Shown here one piece after another: positions 47,719-58,560 of a DNA stretch of 64,000 nucleotides (its first letter is position 1; each line of letters starts with the position of its first letter). The DNA comes from Gammaproteobacteria bacterium UBA2679 (GTDB lineage: Bacteria > Pseudomonadota > Gammaproteobacteria > Pseudomonadales > Oleiphilaceae). The stretch lies in assembly GCA_002354735.1 (NCBI GenBank), contig DEMD01000007.1, positions 1 to 64,000 of the forward strand, written 5' to 3'. The notes under the pieces are model-generated. The model saw only the letters and a program-made list of their open reading frames with translations, was not told the origin of the DNA and did no database searches. Both the position numbers and the translations under genes were made by a program.

Positions 47719-50358
47719 TCAGCTTTTGACCGTCCACTTGCTACCCGAATAGTACGCAGCCCAGCCACTTGGTTTGCCGTCATCCTTCTCCGACATCACG
47801 TACTGCTCCTTGGTCTTTCGACTGAAACGAATGACTGCCGGGCGGCCTTCTGGATCCTTGGTCGGCGCTTTCATCAGGTAGGCGTACTTCGGGTCTATTT
47901 CGTTCTTGTGCGGCAGCAGCTCACTCACCAGGGGCGCACGCGTCTCACGATTCTTGGGAAACTGACTCGCAGCAAGAAAGAGGCCCGATGCGCCGTCGCG
48001 AAGCACGTAGTGATCGTCCACCTTACTACATTTGAGCTCCGGCATTTGGACGGGATCCATTTTCGGTGGCGCAGGGTCACCGTTCCGTAACAGCTTGCGG
48101 GTATTCTTGCAGTCTTCTGCGGTACAACCAAAGTATTTGCCGAAGCGACCATTCTTGAGCTGCATTTCTGCACCGCATTTATCGCATTCGAGGCTGGGCC
48201 CTTCATAGCCCTTAATCTTGTAGTGACCTTCCTCGACCTCATAGCCCGGACAATCGGGATTGTTGCCGCACACGTGCAGCTTACGGTGCTCGTCGATCAG
48301 ATAGTTGTCCATAGCCGTAGAGCAGATCGGGCAACGACGCTTCTCCCGCTGCGCCTGCGCTTCGGCCTCATCATCATCGGCTGCGATGGCCTCATCGCCG
48401 GGTGTAAGATTCAGGGTCGTCTTGCAGCGCTCCTTTGGCGGGAGGCTATAGCCTGAGCAACCGAGAAAAACACCTGTGCTTGCAGTTCTTATCTGCATGG
48501 GCCGAGCGCAGGTCGGACAGGCGATACTCGTAGGCACCGCTTCGTTTGCACGCATACCGGATTCTGCCGATTCTGCATGCTCCAGATTCTGGCTGAACTG
48601 GGAGTAGAACTCGTCGAGAACAGTCTTCCAGCTAAGCTTGCCACTGGCGATGGCGTCAAGACGCTCTTCCATGCTGGCGGTGAAGCCATAGCTCATGAGA
48701 TCCTTGAAGGATTCAGATAGGCGGTCGGTCACGATATCGCCCATCTTCTCCGCGAAGAACCGCTTATTCTCGAGACGTACGTAGCCCCGGTCCTGAATGG
48801 TAGAGATGATGGAGGCGTAGGTAGATGGGCGACCTATGCCCTGCTTCTCGAGCTCCTTGACCAGCGTGGCTTCCGTAAAGCGCGCAGTAGGCTTGGTAAA
48901 ATGCTGAGACGGCTTGAGCGCTTCCAAATCCAGAACATCACCCTGCTTGAACGGCGGGAGCTGCGCATCCTCATCTTTCTTGACCACGAGCGGCAGCACC
49001 TTGAGGAAACCCGGGAACTCCATGACCCGACCGCGAGTCCTGAGCTCGAACTGCCCGGCTTCCACAACGAGCGTTGTGCTCTGGAAACGGGCGTTCTCCA
49101 TCTGACAGGCCACGAACTGCTTCCAGATCAGGGTATACAGACGCTCAGCGTCCCTCTCAAGGCTTTGTAGCTGATCGCCACGGATGTTTACGTCCGTCGG
49201 CCGGATCGCTTCGTGCGCCTCCTGAGCGCCTTCCTTGCTGCTGTAGACTCTCGGCGCATCCGGGCAATAGGCCTTACCGTATTCGCCAATGATGTAATCC
49301 CGCACCGTGGCTACAGCATCGGCAGACAGGTTGGTCGAATCCGTTCGCATATAGGTGATGTAGCCCGCTTCATACAGCTTCTGAGCAAGACGCATGGTCT
49401 TGCTAACGCTGAAGCCGAGACGATTGCTGGCGCCCTGCTGCAGTGTAGAGGTAATGAAGGGCGCAGAAGGCTTCGACTGGGTCGGCTTGTCTTCGCGCTT
49501 GGCGATCTTGTAGCCAGCGCTCTCGAGCTGAGCCTGGAAGGCTTCAGATTCGGCGCGGGTGCGTGGGCGATAAGCCTTGCCATCTACTCGCGTGACTTCG
49601 AACTGGGCCTGCGCACGAGCTCGCTTGCCTTCGCCCGCCATGGTATCAGTAACTTCGCCTGCGAGATCGGCGTGCATCTGCCAGTATTCTTCGGGAACGA
49701 ACGCTCTGATTTCACGCTCACGCTCGACGATCAGCTTGACGGCAACCGACTGCACCCGACCCGCAGACAGACCGCGGGCGATTTTTGCCCACAGCAGCGG
49801 CGACACCATGAAACCGACAACGCGATCCAGGAAGCGTCGAGCCTGTTGGGCGTTGACGCGGTCGATATTGAGCGTACCTGGCTCCTTGAACGCGTCGGAA
49901 ATGGCATTTTTAGTGATTTCATTGAAGACAACCCGCCTGAAGCGCTCATCCTCACCACCTATGAGTTCCCGCAGGTGCCAGGCTATTGCCTCCCCCTCGC
50001 GGTCAAGATCCGTTGCGAGATAGATGTGGTCTGCCGACTTCGCGAGCCGCTTAAGCTCTTCGACCACCTTCTCCTTGCCAGGCAGGACCTCATACTCGGC
50101 TTCCCAATCGTGCTCCGGATCCACGCCCATCCGTGCAAAGAGCTGCCGCTTGGCCTTGGCTTTCTTTTCAGAATCGGACAGGGACTTGGCGGCAACAGGC
50201 TTCTTCTTGCCCGTCGTCTTCTTGTCGCTCTTGCTCGCGCCCGTCGGTAAATCACGAACGTGGCCGACACTGGATTTGACGATGAAATCAGGCCCAAGGT
50301 ACTTGTTTATGGTTTTGGCTTTTGCAGGCGACTCTACTATGACGAGTGATTTGGCCAT
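47719..50358 (-). CDS. topA: DNA topoisomerase I
   Basis: The product is 879 residues. It relaxes negative supercoils. The Toprim domain has E9 and the D117-D119 pair ([13 protein letters not shown]), and the active tyrosine is Y336 in [12 protein letters not shown]. The C-terminus carries three Cys4 zinc ribbons (CPTC, CPIC and CDKC starts) and a further DNA-binding tail. A Lys-rich insertion at residues 41-70 is usual for pseudomonads. No oddities. It is divergent from the next gene. Confidence 0.97.
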   Translation of the reverse strand: MAKSLVIVESPAKAKTINKYLGPDFIVKSSVGHVRDLPTGASKSDKKTTGKKKPVAAKSLSDSEKKAKAKRQLFARMGVDPEHDWEAEYEVLPGKEKVVEELKRLAKSADHIYLATDLDREGEAIAWHLRELIGGEDERFRRVVFNEITKNAISDAFKEPGTLNIDRVNAQQARRFLDRVVGFMVSPLLWAKIARGLSAGRVQSVAVKLIVEREREIRAFVPEEYWQMHADLAGEVTDTMAGEGKRARAQAQFEVTRVDGKAYRPRTRAESEAFQAQLESAGYKIAKREDKPTQSKPSAPFITSTLQQGASNRLGFSVSKTMRLAQKLYEAGYITYMRTDSTNLSADAVATVRDYIIGEYGKAYCPDAPRVYSSKEGAQEAHEAIRPTDVNIRGDQLQSLERDAERLYTLIWKQFVACQMENARFQSTTLVVEAGQFELRTRGRVMEFPGFLKVLPLVVKKDEDAQLPPFKQGDVLDLEALKPSQHFTKPTARFTEATLVKELEKQGIGRPSTYASIISTIQDRGYVRLENKRFFAEKMGDIVTDRLSESFKDLMSYGFTASMEERLDAIASGKLSWKTVLDEFYSQFSQNLEHAESAESGMRANEAVPTSIACPTCARPMQIRTASTGVFLGCSGYSLPPKERCKTTLNLTPGDEAIAADDDEAEAQAQREKRRCPICSTAMDNYLIDEHRKLHVCGNNPDCPGYEVEEGHYKIKGYEGPSLECDKCGAEMQLKNGRFGKYFGCTAEDCKNTRKLLRNGDPAPPKMDPVQMPELKCSKVDDHYVLRDGASGLFLAASQFPKNRETRAPLVSELLPHKNEIDPKYAYLMKAPTKDPEGRPAVIRFSRKTKEQYVMSEKDDGKPSGWAAYYSGSKWTVKS

Positions 50359-50487
50359 TCAGAAACTGGTCTCTTAATTCGATTTGGCGTCATATATAAG
50401 GTGTTGGCCTGTAATAATCAAGCATACCCGCGGATTCGGGACTAAGCTTGAGTTACCTCAATTGCTTGTTTTTCGTGCCTCTTTCTT

Positions 50488-51207
50488 ATGACCACACTCG
50501 TCGTTATCTTGCTAGCCATCATTTTCATATCCGCAGTCGTGAGCGCTGTCATGTATGCCAGGCAACAGGCTGCACAGCATAGGGCAGCCAAAATCAAGGC
50601 CTTGTTGCAGCGCAGACAGGATTATGAAAACGCCCTAGCGCTCCTTCTCAGAATCGATGATCGTGCAGATATTGCAATGGTCATGACTGGAGCACTTATG
50701 GAGATGCAGAAGGAACTCGTTTCATTGGGTCTGGCGGATGCATTGCAGCAGCTCGATACGCTCAAGGGCCAGCTGACGGCACTGGAAGAGGGCCGGATCA
50801 GACCGGCCAACGAGCGCGTGATGCGCAGCGACGGCGAGATGAATGCCGCACTCGAAGGTCTGAGAACGCTCGGCAACAAGCTGCTACGACTGAAGCTACG
50901 TGGCCGCCTTCCAGCCGAGACCTACCAGCAACAGCTGGACCACCTGGAACATCTGAAGCTCACGGTTCAGGTCCAATCACATGAGTATCACGCTGAACAA
51001 TTACTTCAGGCGGATAAGCGACGCGAAGCGATAGCGCATTTGCGAAAGGCACGGGATATCTATAAACGCAGCAGCCTGCCCGTTGAGGTCAAGAATGAAG
51101 CCGTGCGTCGACTTTCCGATATGATGAAGGCAGCCGAAAGTGCCACGAATAGCGGCTCCGGCGGAGCGAACAGACAGGATGATGACGAAGAACTTGATAT
51201 CGTTTGA
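50488..51207 (+). CDS. Small membrane-anchored coiled-coil protein
   Basis: The product is 239 residues with one N-terminal membrane helix (about 3-22) and a long helical body, rich in Leu, Gln and Arg, likely a coiled coil at 30-200, and an acidic C-terminus (DDDEELDIV). No family name was recognised. A gene of this kind stands between topA and fadA in Pseudomonas too, so the neighbourhood is conserved. No good ribosome binding site is seen. Function unknown. Confidence 0.85.
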   Translation: MTTLVVILLAIIFISAVVSAVMYARQQAAQHRAAKIKALLQRRQDYENALALLLRIDDRADIAMVMTGALMEMQKELVSLGLADALQQLDTLKGQLTALEEGRIRPANERVMRSDGEMNAALEGLRTLGNKLLRLKLRGRLPAETYQQQLDHLEHLKLTVQVQSHEYHAEQLLQADKRREAIAHLRKARDIYKRSSLPVEVKNEAVRRLSDMMKAAESATNSGSGGANRQDDDEELDIV

Positions 51208-51234
51208 ACTGGCATTGGCTGACCCATATACCCG

Positions 51235-51261
51235 AAAAAGCCGACACGAGGTCGGCTTTTT
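51235..51261. terminator. Strong bidirectional terminator
   Basis: AAAAAGCCGAC and GTCGGCTTTTT form a perfect 11-base stem with a five-base loop, with T-runs in both directions. It serves the plus-strand coiled-coil gene and the minus-strand fadBA operon. Confidence 0.9.
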
Positions 51262-51278
51262 CAGCTGGATCAGTTGTC

Positions 51279-51299
51279 GAGGCGGCCTTGAGCCGCCTC
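51279..51299 (-). other. Hairpin right after fadA
   Basis: GAGGCGGC and GCCGCCTC form an eight-base stem with loop CTTGA, eight bases after the fadA stop. With the terminator at 51235-51261 it gives a double hairpin that probably protects the fadBA mRNA end. Confidence 0.6.
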
Positions 51300-51306
51300 A
51301 GCTGCC

Positions 51307-52482
<1,176 letters not shown>

Positions 52483-52512
52483 TTATCTCCGTCCTAATCT
52501 GTATTGCGGCAA

Positions 52513-54660
52513 TCAGCCGTAGAATTTCTTGCCTGACTTAGCCATTTCACGCAGGCCATCAGTAGGATGATAAAGCTTGCCGAGTGACTTGTACTTGTCA
52601 GCGATTCTGCAGAACTCTTCAACACCAATGGTGTCGATGTAGAACAGGGCGCCGCCGCGGAACGGAGGGAAACCTATGCCGTACACCAGGCCCATATCGG
52701 CCTCGGCAGCAGTTTCGACGATACCGTCTTCAAGACAGCGAACGGTTTCGATGCACAGTGGCACCATCATGCGCTCGATGATCTCTTCGTCAGTGAACTC
52801 GCCTTTCTTCTGAACGACATCGCCAAGCATCTGCTCGACTTTCTCGTCGACAGCCTTCTGCTTCTTGCCTTTCTTGTCCAGTGAATACTTGTAGAAGCCC
52901 TTGTCGTTCTTCTGACCCAGACGGTCGTTCTCGAACATCAGCTCTACAGCAGTCTTCTCGCTGTACTGCATACGATCCGGGAAGCCTTCAGCCATAACGT
53001 CGCCAGCGTGCTTGGCAGTGTCCATGCCAACGACGTCGAGCAGGTAGGCAGGACCCATAGGCCAGCCGAAACGCTCCATAACCTTGTCGCACTGCTTGTA
53101 ATCAGCGCCATCACGTACCAGCAGATTAAAGCCGCCGAAATATGGGAACAGGATACGGTTGACCAGGAAGCCCGGGCAGTCGTTGACCACGATCGGGTTC
53201 TTGCCCATGGCCTTGGCGTAAGCAACTGTCGTCGCAATAGCCTGCTCACTAGTCTTCTCGCCGCGGATGACTTCAACCAGTGGCATCATGTGCACAGGGT
53301 TGAAGAAGTGCATGCCGCAGAAGTTTTCAGGGCGCTTCAGGTTCTGGGCCAGTCGCGTGATGGAAATGGTTGAAGTATTAGAGGTCAGGATCGTGTCTTC
53401 ACGAACGACGTCTTCGACTTCACGCAGAACCGCATCCTTGACCTTTGGATTTTCAACAACAGCTTCGACAACGAGATCGACGCTCTTGAAATCGCCATAG
53501 CCGAGCGCAGGATTGATCTTGTTGAGAACGTCAGCCATCTGCTCTGCAGTCATCTTGCCACGTGAAACACGCTTGGTAAGCAGGCCTTTGGCTTCTTTAA
53601 GACCCAGGTCCAGACCCGCCTGAGCAATGTCCTTCATGACGATTGGCGTGCCTTTCAGCGCAGACTGGAATGCAACACCGCCGCCCATGATACCGGCACC
53701 GAGTACAGCTGCACGCTTGACCGGCAGTGCCTGCTTGTCATACGCCTTGGCTTTCTTCTTCAGTTCCTGATCGTTCAGGAACAGGCCGACCAGTGCTGCA
53801 GCAACTGGGGTCTTCGCCATTTTGGCAAAGCCCTTGGCTTCGACTTCGATGGCCTTGTCGCGGTTCATGCCGGCATGCTTCTGCATGACCTTGATGGCTT
53901 CAACCGGCGCTGGATAATTGCGGCCAGCCTGGGCAGCAACAAAGCCTTTGGCTGTTTCGAACGTCATCATGCTTTCCATGGCGTTCAGCTTCAGCTTGCC
54001 GGTCTTTTCTTCACGGCGCTTCTTGTAGTCCAGTGAACCGTCAATGAGACGCTTCATGGTTGTCTTGGCTGCTTCCATGAGGGCTTCAGGCGCAACGACT
54101 GCATCGACAGCCTTATCCTTCAGTGCCTGCTCAGGCCGCTTCTCGCCGCCAGCACAGATCCATTCGATCGCATTGTCAGCGCCGATGACGCGTGACAGAC
54201 GTACTGTACCGCCGAAGCCAGGGAAGATACCCAGCTTCACTTCAGGCAGACCGACTTTCGCCTTGGTAGACATGATGCGGTAATCGGTGGCCAGACACAT
54301 CTCGAAACCGCCGCCGAGCGCGATACCGTTAATGACGGTCAGGGTTGGAAAAGGCAGGTCTTCGATTGCGCTGAATACGCTGTTGGCCTTGAGGTTGTTG
54401 GCAACAAGCTCTTCTTCGGAGCCTTTGAAGAGGTCCTTGAATTCTGTGATATCGGCGCCGACGATGAACACGTCCTTGGCGCTCGTGACAATGAGGCCCT
54501 TGACGTCGTTGGCGCTACCAAGCTTGGCGGCTGCCTCGCCCAGTTCTCCAAGGGTCAACCCGTTGAATTTATTTACCGATTCACCCTGTAAATCAAATGT
54601 GAGGACAGCAATTCCGTCATCGATCAGTTTTACCGTGATGGCTTTACCTTCGTAAATCAT
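52513..54660 (-). CDS. fadB: Fatty acid oxidation multifunctional enzyme FadB
   Basis: The product is 715 residues from the ATG at 54660, with GGAGAAG upstream. The N-terminal enoyl-CoA hydratase/isomerase domain (1-190, [18 protein letters not shown]) precedes two 3-hydroxyacyl-CoA dehydrogenase domains (310-, with [16 protein letters not shown], and a C-terminal half). It forms the alpha subunit of FadBA. The longer frame to 54687 adds nine residues and is less likely. Confidence 0.96.
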   Translation of the reverse strand: MIYEGKAITVKLIDDGIAVLTFDLQGESVNKFNGLTLGELGEAAAKLGSANDVKGLIVTSAKDVFIVGADITEFKDLFKGSEEELVANNLKANSVFSAIEDLPFPTLTVINGIALGGGFEMCLATDYRIMSTKAKVGLPEVKLGIFPGFGGTVRLSRVIGADNAIEWICAGGEKRPEQALKDKAVDAVVAPEALMEAAKTTMKRLIDGSLDYKKRREEKTGKLKLNAMESMMTFETAKGFVAAQAGRNYPAPVEAIKVMQKHAGMNRDKAIEVEAKGFAKMAKTPVAAALVGLFLNDQELKKKAKAYDKQALPVKRAAVLGAGIMGGGVAFQSALKGTPIVMKDIAQAGLDLGLKEAKGLLTKRVSRGKMTAEQMADVLNKINPALGYGDFKSVDLVVEAVVENPKVKDAVLREVEDVVREDTILTSNTSTISITRLAQNLKRPENFCGMHFFNPVHMMPLVEVIRGEKTSEQAIATTVAYAKAMGKNPIVVNDCPGFLVNRILFPYFGGFNLLVRDGADYKQCDKVMERFGWPMGPAYLLDVVGMDTAKHAGDVMAEGFPDRMQYSEKTAVELMFENDRLGQKNDKGFYKYSLDKKGKKQKAVDEKVEQMLGDVVQKKGEFTDEEIIERMMVPLCIETVRCLEDGIVETAAEADMGLVYGIGFPPFRGGALFYIDTIGVEEFCRIADKYKSLGKLYHPTDGLREMAKSGKKFYG

Positions 54661-55183
54661 CAACTCTTCTCCAAGCTTGTTGAGCACGGGTTAATGGCCC
54701 AGCGGCGCCCCTTGCATATCCGTTTATTAAAGGGGGGACCAAGGTACCTTACGCGAAGTACGTATACGTCCCGCGAGTATAACGCTAACGGGACTCGTAG
54801 CAGCTTTATTAATTCAAGCCGGACTTGCCGTCCGACCCAGCGCTAATTCATACGCTTGTTTGAATTAGGTGGGCGCTAAGATGGATAAAATCGCCTGGAA
54901 AGTCAACTCTCCGTGCCTCTGAGTCGCGAAGCCCGTCCCGAATATCCTGACCTTCCGCTTAAGCCCTTTGACTAAGATCCTGAATCTAATTACCTTTCGA
55001 AAACTAACCAGAACGATCAGACCTTCCTGCGTAACGATGCTGCCAGCGAACGGACGAACGCATTTTCGTGAGCCATCGGTCGACCTAGTGCTGCTTGCGA
55101 AAGCAGCTATACTGAATTGACGTCGTGCAAATTGGCAATAATTAAAATTCAAGCGCCCTACGAAGAGACAGGAGAGTAACCGA
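54661..55183. other. Gene-free control region upstream of fadB
   Basis: This 523-base stretch separates divergent fadBA from a periplasmic protein gene. Besides the PsrA-like site it holds ACGTATACGT (54760-54769) and the small hairpin CGGAC/GTCCG near 54822-54836. A minus-strand frame of 123 codons at 54865-55236 overlaps the right-hand gene and shows no protein-like pattern. No RNA gene was recognised. Confidence 0.6.
54844..54867. promoter_or_regulatory. PsrA-like operator upstream of fadBA
   Basis: An inverted repeat with seven-base arms (TAATTCA and TGAATTA) surrounds CAAAC-N4-GTATG on the minus strand, one base away from the PsrA consensus CAAAC-N4-GTTTG. PsrA, a fatty-acid-responsive TetR-type repressor, controls fadBA in Pseudomonas. 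The site is about 185 bases before the fadB start. Confidence 0.5.
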
Positions 55184-56092
55184 ATGCTGGTGAAGACTAT
55201 GCCGAGCTCAAGCCTTACCAAAGAAGTGTCCAACAAGCGTCCGGTCGGCGCGCTCCGCGCCCTGCGCCGCCTGCCCTTGACCCTTGTTTACGCACTGGTG
55301 ACGGGCTTACTGTCAAGCCTACCCGCACACGCACTCGATCAGGCGCAGGCCGCCGACCTGCTTGCAACGCTGTTCAAGGTCCGCTCCAGCGGCAACCTGG
55401 TCATGAATGGCTATTACAACTTCAGCATCGCACCTGGCGACAAGGACGAGCGTGCAGTTGTAACTAAACGCTCTGAAGAACTCGCCGGCTCTATTGGCCG
55501 CATCAATGAGATGGCAGCCAAACTCGAAGAAGGCCCCCTGCGCGAGCAGTTATCGCAACTGCCCGCTATCCACAAGCAGTACGCAGCGCTCCTCAAGGAC
55601 AATATTGCTGACCTCATAGAACGGCAGTACTCAGACATCAGACTCGTTGCTGATATGGCTCAGGTTAACCAGAATCTGCTTACCGCAGCCGAAACGGCCA
55701 GGAAAACAGCCATCGATGCGTCTGGTTATCAACCTGATGTCATGGTCGAGCAGCTGCGTGACGCCACACTGCTGATGGAAAGCATGATGACCAAATACTC
55801 CGCGCGATCGGCCTCTACCGTCTCGCAGGTTTTCCAGGGAGCCCAGAGCGATGAACCGATCGATGTCCAGGCCGTGGAATTCGATAGACAACTTAATGCG
55901 ATCAAGACTGCTCTCAGTGGCAACACCGACGCGAGCAAAGCGCTGAAGTCGATCGAAAGCAGCTGGTTCTTCATCAAGAACTCGTACATTAATCCCAATG
56001 AGAACAACGTCTCATACGTCGTCAACCTGTATTCGAACAAGATCGTAGACAAGCTGAACAGCTTGCTGCAGAACCTATCGAAGACCAGCTGA
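55184..56092 (+). CDS. Exported helical protein, possible PilJ_N-like sensor domain
   Basis: The product is 302 residues. A signal peptide with a long basic n-region ends after SLPAHA (about residue 50), and the rest is a periplasmic all-helical protein of two long helical hairpins, with no further membrane segment. Segments such as LLATLFKVRSSGNLVMNGYYN resemble the type IV pilus chemotaxis (PilJ) N-terminal domain, but without any transducer part. I give this only as a possibility. AGGAGAG precedes the ATG. The 3' end overlaps the convergent gene by 18 bases. Confidence 0.75.
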   Translation: MLVKTMPSSSLTKEVSNKRPVGALRALRRLPLTLVYALVTGLLSSLPAHALDQAQAADLLATLFKVRSSGNLVMNGYYNFSIAPGDKDERAVVTKRSEELAGSIGRINEMAAKLEEGPLREQLSQLPAIHKQYAALLKDNIADLIERQYSDIRLVADMAQVNQNLLTAAETARKTAIDASGYQPDVMVEQLRDATLLMESMMTKYSARSASTVSQVFQGAQSDEPIDVQAVEFDRQLNAIKTALSGNTDASKALKSIESSWFFIKNSYINPNENNVSYVVNLYSNKIVDKLNSLLQNLSKTS

Positions 56093-56557
56093 AGCCGACT
56101 GTTTTACCAGCGAGATGAGCTCATCGAGGAACGGCTCCGCCCGTTCTCGAGTGACCTGCTCGGTCCAGACCAGAACGGCTCGGGTGGGCGTGAGAGTGAA
56201 GGCATAAACGGCTCGTTCCACCTCGAACTTCGAAATGATCTTCGGCAGAGCGTCCTGAGCGTTTTCATCTGCAAGCCTGGTAAAACTGACGAGCACCGGC
56301 TCGGACTTGACCTGTCTCGCGTCAGCCCCGCCTGGATCCGTCGCGCGAACCCGCCAGGTATACTCCACAATCGGCCGGTCGGGCACCAGATTGAACCGCT
56401 TGCCAATTTCATCCTGACGTAACAGTCGCACCTTGAAGCCCTTCTGCTGAGCCAACACCCGGGTGCGTTCGAGTATGCGTCTCGCCGGTGATGGCTTCAG
56501 CCAGTACAGTGCACCGATGGGCCCGAGCAAGGCGAAAGCAATGATCATCCACTCCAT
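56075..56557 (-). CDS. Small membrane-anchored protein of unknown function
   Basis: The product is 160 residues: an N-terminal membrane helix (about 3-20) followed by a cytoplasmic domain with alternating strands (VRLLRQDEIGKRFNLV, VEYTWRVRA, PVLVSFTRL). Its ATG directly follows the stop codon of the MOSC gene (TGAATG), so the two are coupled. No family name can be given with confidence; similar pseudomonad proteins are sometimes labelled YajC-like. Confidence 0.8.
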   Translation of the reverse strand: MEWMIIAFALLGPIGALYWLKPSPARRILERTRVLAQQKGFKVRLLRQDEIGKRFNLVPDRPIVEYTWRVRATDPGGADARQVKSEPVLVSFTRLADENAQDALPKIISKFEVERAVYAFTLTPTRAVLVWTEQVTRERAEPFLDELISLVKQSASAGLR

Positions 56558-57466
56558 TCAGACACCCTCAGCTGAGTCAGGTAACAGCGACTTCACCACC
56601 AGCTCGGCACCTCGAGACAGCGTCTGGGCCTGGCCATCCTCACGCGCCTGATAAACCAGGTTCTGACCGAACATGACACCACGGTCGCCTTTGCGAAAAG
56701 TGGCCAGGGTTTTCAGAGGCTCCTTGCTCACGACTCCGACTTCAGGATCGATTGTGGGTATCGCGCAGCGGCTGCACCTCTTGACGCCATACATGACAAG
56801 GTCATCTGACTCTATCTGATGCCAGCTGTCCTCCGCGAATGCCTCGGACTCACGCACCACAATATTCGGCCTGAACCTGGACATTGGCAGCGGCTGCGAT
56901 AGCTTCTCGTTCAGCGCGTCGAGCGACGCCTGCCCAATGATGAGCGCCTGGTAGGCGTCCGCAAAGCCCACTTCGAAGGTTTGGCCAGCAAGAGAGGTAG
57001 TGTCTATGTAGTCCTGCTCTACTGGCCTCGGCTTGTCTGCCGCCTTGCAGACGAGGCGGACACTACGGCCGAGAAAGTCGCTGAGGACCCTATTGACCTT
57101 ATCGTTGGCGACATAGGCCTCGCAGATGTCGCCCCAGATCTCTACCGCAAGGCGCTGATCACTCAGACAAAGAGGCTCCATATTCACAGGGTTTGCATCG
57201 TCAGCGTTATCTACGGCGGCCAGTTCAAGCAGTTCCGGTACTTTATCCGCCACGGGAACGCTCAGCAGGAGCACACCGTTCTGGACCAGGGGCGTCAGCC
57301 TGAGCATGTGAGGCAGGGTTCTGGCAGTGAGATAGTGCGCATCGTCGTCGACCAGCATCCAGCTGCGGTCGTGACAGGGACCTGACTTATTGAAGTGAAG
57401 CTTTTCTACTTCGAGTCCGCCACAGGATTTGACGGGGTACCAGTGTAAAGACTGAATGGTAGGCAT
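56558..57466 (-). CDS. MOSC-domain protein (YcbX-like)
   Basis: The product is 302 residues. An N-terminal MOSC_N beta-barrel domain (IQSLHWYPVKSCGGLEV) is followed by a MOSC domain with the conserved cysteine in GVKRCSRCAIPTID. In YcbX and mARC relatives this domain binds molybdenum cofactor and reduces N-hydroxylated compounds. There is no C-terminal ferredoxin domain as in full-length YcbX. It may use cofactor like the mobA product, although that gene is 47 kb away. Confidence 0.88.
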   Translation of the reverse strand: MPTIQSLHWYPVKSCGGLEVEKLHFNKSGPCHDRSWMLVDDDAHYLTARTLPHMLRLTPLVQNGVLLLSVPVADKVPELLELAAVDNADDANPVNMEPLCLSDQRLAVEIWGDICEAYVANDKVNRVLSDFLGRSVRLVCKAADKPRPVEQDYIDTTSLAGQTFEVGFADAYQALIIGQASLDALNEKLSQPLPMSRFRPNIVVRESEAFAEDSWHQIESDDLVMYGVKRCSRCAIPTIDPEVGVVSKEPLKTLATFRKGDRGVMFGQNLVYQAREDGQAQTLSRGAELVVKSLLPDSAEGV

Positions 57467-57490
57467 TGAATGCTAGAGACCTCCTGGCCA

Positions 57491-58420
57491 TCATTGCGCC
57501 TCGGAATCCAGCCTGGCCTTGACCGCCCGGGCCAGCTCGTCCGGCTGAAATTTACTCAGAAATGCGTTACATCCAACCTTGGCTACCATGGCCTTGTTGA
57601 AGTTACCGCTAAGCGACGTATGCAGCACAATATAAAGATCCTTCATGCGGCTGTCATTGCGTATTTCTGTCGTCAGCCGGTAACCGTCCATGGCTGGCAT
57701 TTCAGCGTCGGTGATAACCATGAGCAGTTTTTCATACAGGTCGATGCCTTCGTCTGCCCAGGCCTGAAGTTTCTGCAGGGCGAGCAGGCCATTGACCGCC
57801 GTATGCACAGTCAGTCCCACCTGGGACAGCGTCGATTTTGCCTGCGCAATGGCGACTGGCGAGTCATCCACGAGCAGCACTTCCCTGCCCCCAGCCTGGG
57901 CCTTGACCTCGGAGGTCAACTGCTGGTCCTTGATCTCTGTATCATAGGGGAGGATATCTGCCAGAACACGTTCGACATCAATAATCTCAACGAGCTTGTC
58001 GTCGTGTTTGGTTATGGCGGTAACGTAATGCGAGTTGCCGGCGTTCCTGGGCGGCGACATGATCTCCTCCCAGGTCATGTTGACGATGCGATCAACGCTC
58101 GCCACCAGGAAGGCCTGAACCGATCGGTTGTACTCAGTGACAATGATGGTGGCATCCTTCGAGCGATGTGTCGGCCCCAAGCCGATTGCAAGCGACAGAT
58201 CGATGACCGGCACAGTCTGCTTGCGAATGGTACTGACACCAATCACCGAGGGATGACGCTTGGGCATTTGCGTCAGGTTTGGCAGCTTCTGCACTTCCTG
58301 AACCTTGAACACGTTCAGCGCAAAAACCTGGTTCGCGCCAAGCTTGAAGAGCAGGAGCTCCAGGCGGTTTTCCCCGACCAGTTTGGTTCGCTGATCGACT
58401 GAATCAAGGATGCTGGACAT
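57491..58420 (-). CDS. cheV: CheV chemotaxis coupling protein, second copy
   Basis: The product is 309 residues: a CheW-like domain (1-155; FKLGANQVFALNVFKVQEV) and a receiver domain (178-300). Key residues are D185/D186, phosphoacceptor D238 in TDAEMPAMDGY, T268 and K290. It is about half identical to the CheV at 11227-12168 by eye. The linker and receptor-contact loops differ, which suggests a separate receptor set. It is preceded by an inverted repeat at 58479-58498. Confidence 0.94.
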   Translation of the reverse strand: MSSILDSVDQRTKLVGENRLELLLFKLGANQVFALNVFKVQEVQKLPNLTQMPKRHPSVIGVSTIRKQTVPVIDLSLAIGLGPTHRSKDATIIVTEYNRSVQAFLVASVDRIVNMTWEEIMSPPRNAGNSHYVTAITKHDDKLVEIIDVERVLADILPYDTEIKDQQLTSEVKAQAGGREVLLVDDSPVAIAQAKSTLSQVGLTVHTAVNGLLALQKLQAWADEGIDLYEKLLMVITDAEMPAMDGYRLTTEIRNDSRMKDLYIVLHTSLSGNFNKAMVAKVGCNAFLSKFQPDELARAVKARLDSEAQ

Positions 58421-58478
58421 AAAAGGCTACCATTTGTAATTCTTGACCGGATTTCGGGTATCTCTCCACCTAGTCTAG

Positions 58479-58498
58479 ATCAAAACCCTGCTTTTGAT
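58479..58498. promoter_or_regulatory. Inverted repeat between divergent cheV and epimerase genes
   Basis: ATCAAAA and TTTTGAT are perfect seven-base arms around CCCTGC. It could be an operator or a bidirectional terminator-like element. I cannot assign a protein. Confidence 0.35.
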
Positions 58499-58560
58499 AG
58501 CGCACGTAAGCCCGTATGATTGCGCATTCAAATTTCTTGGGTCAGGGAGCTCCGACCGAT

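Noticed and set aside
49213..50250. Plus-strand frame of 345 codons opposite topA.
   Set aside because: topA is intact and highly conserved across this stretch. The antisense frame shows no domain and follows the codon pattern of topA.
57470..58402. Plus-strand frame of 310 codons opposite cheV.
   Set aside because: CheV on the minus strand has all expected motifs, so this frame is a shadow. The similar frame opposite the first cheV is shadow too.
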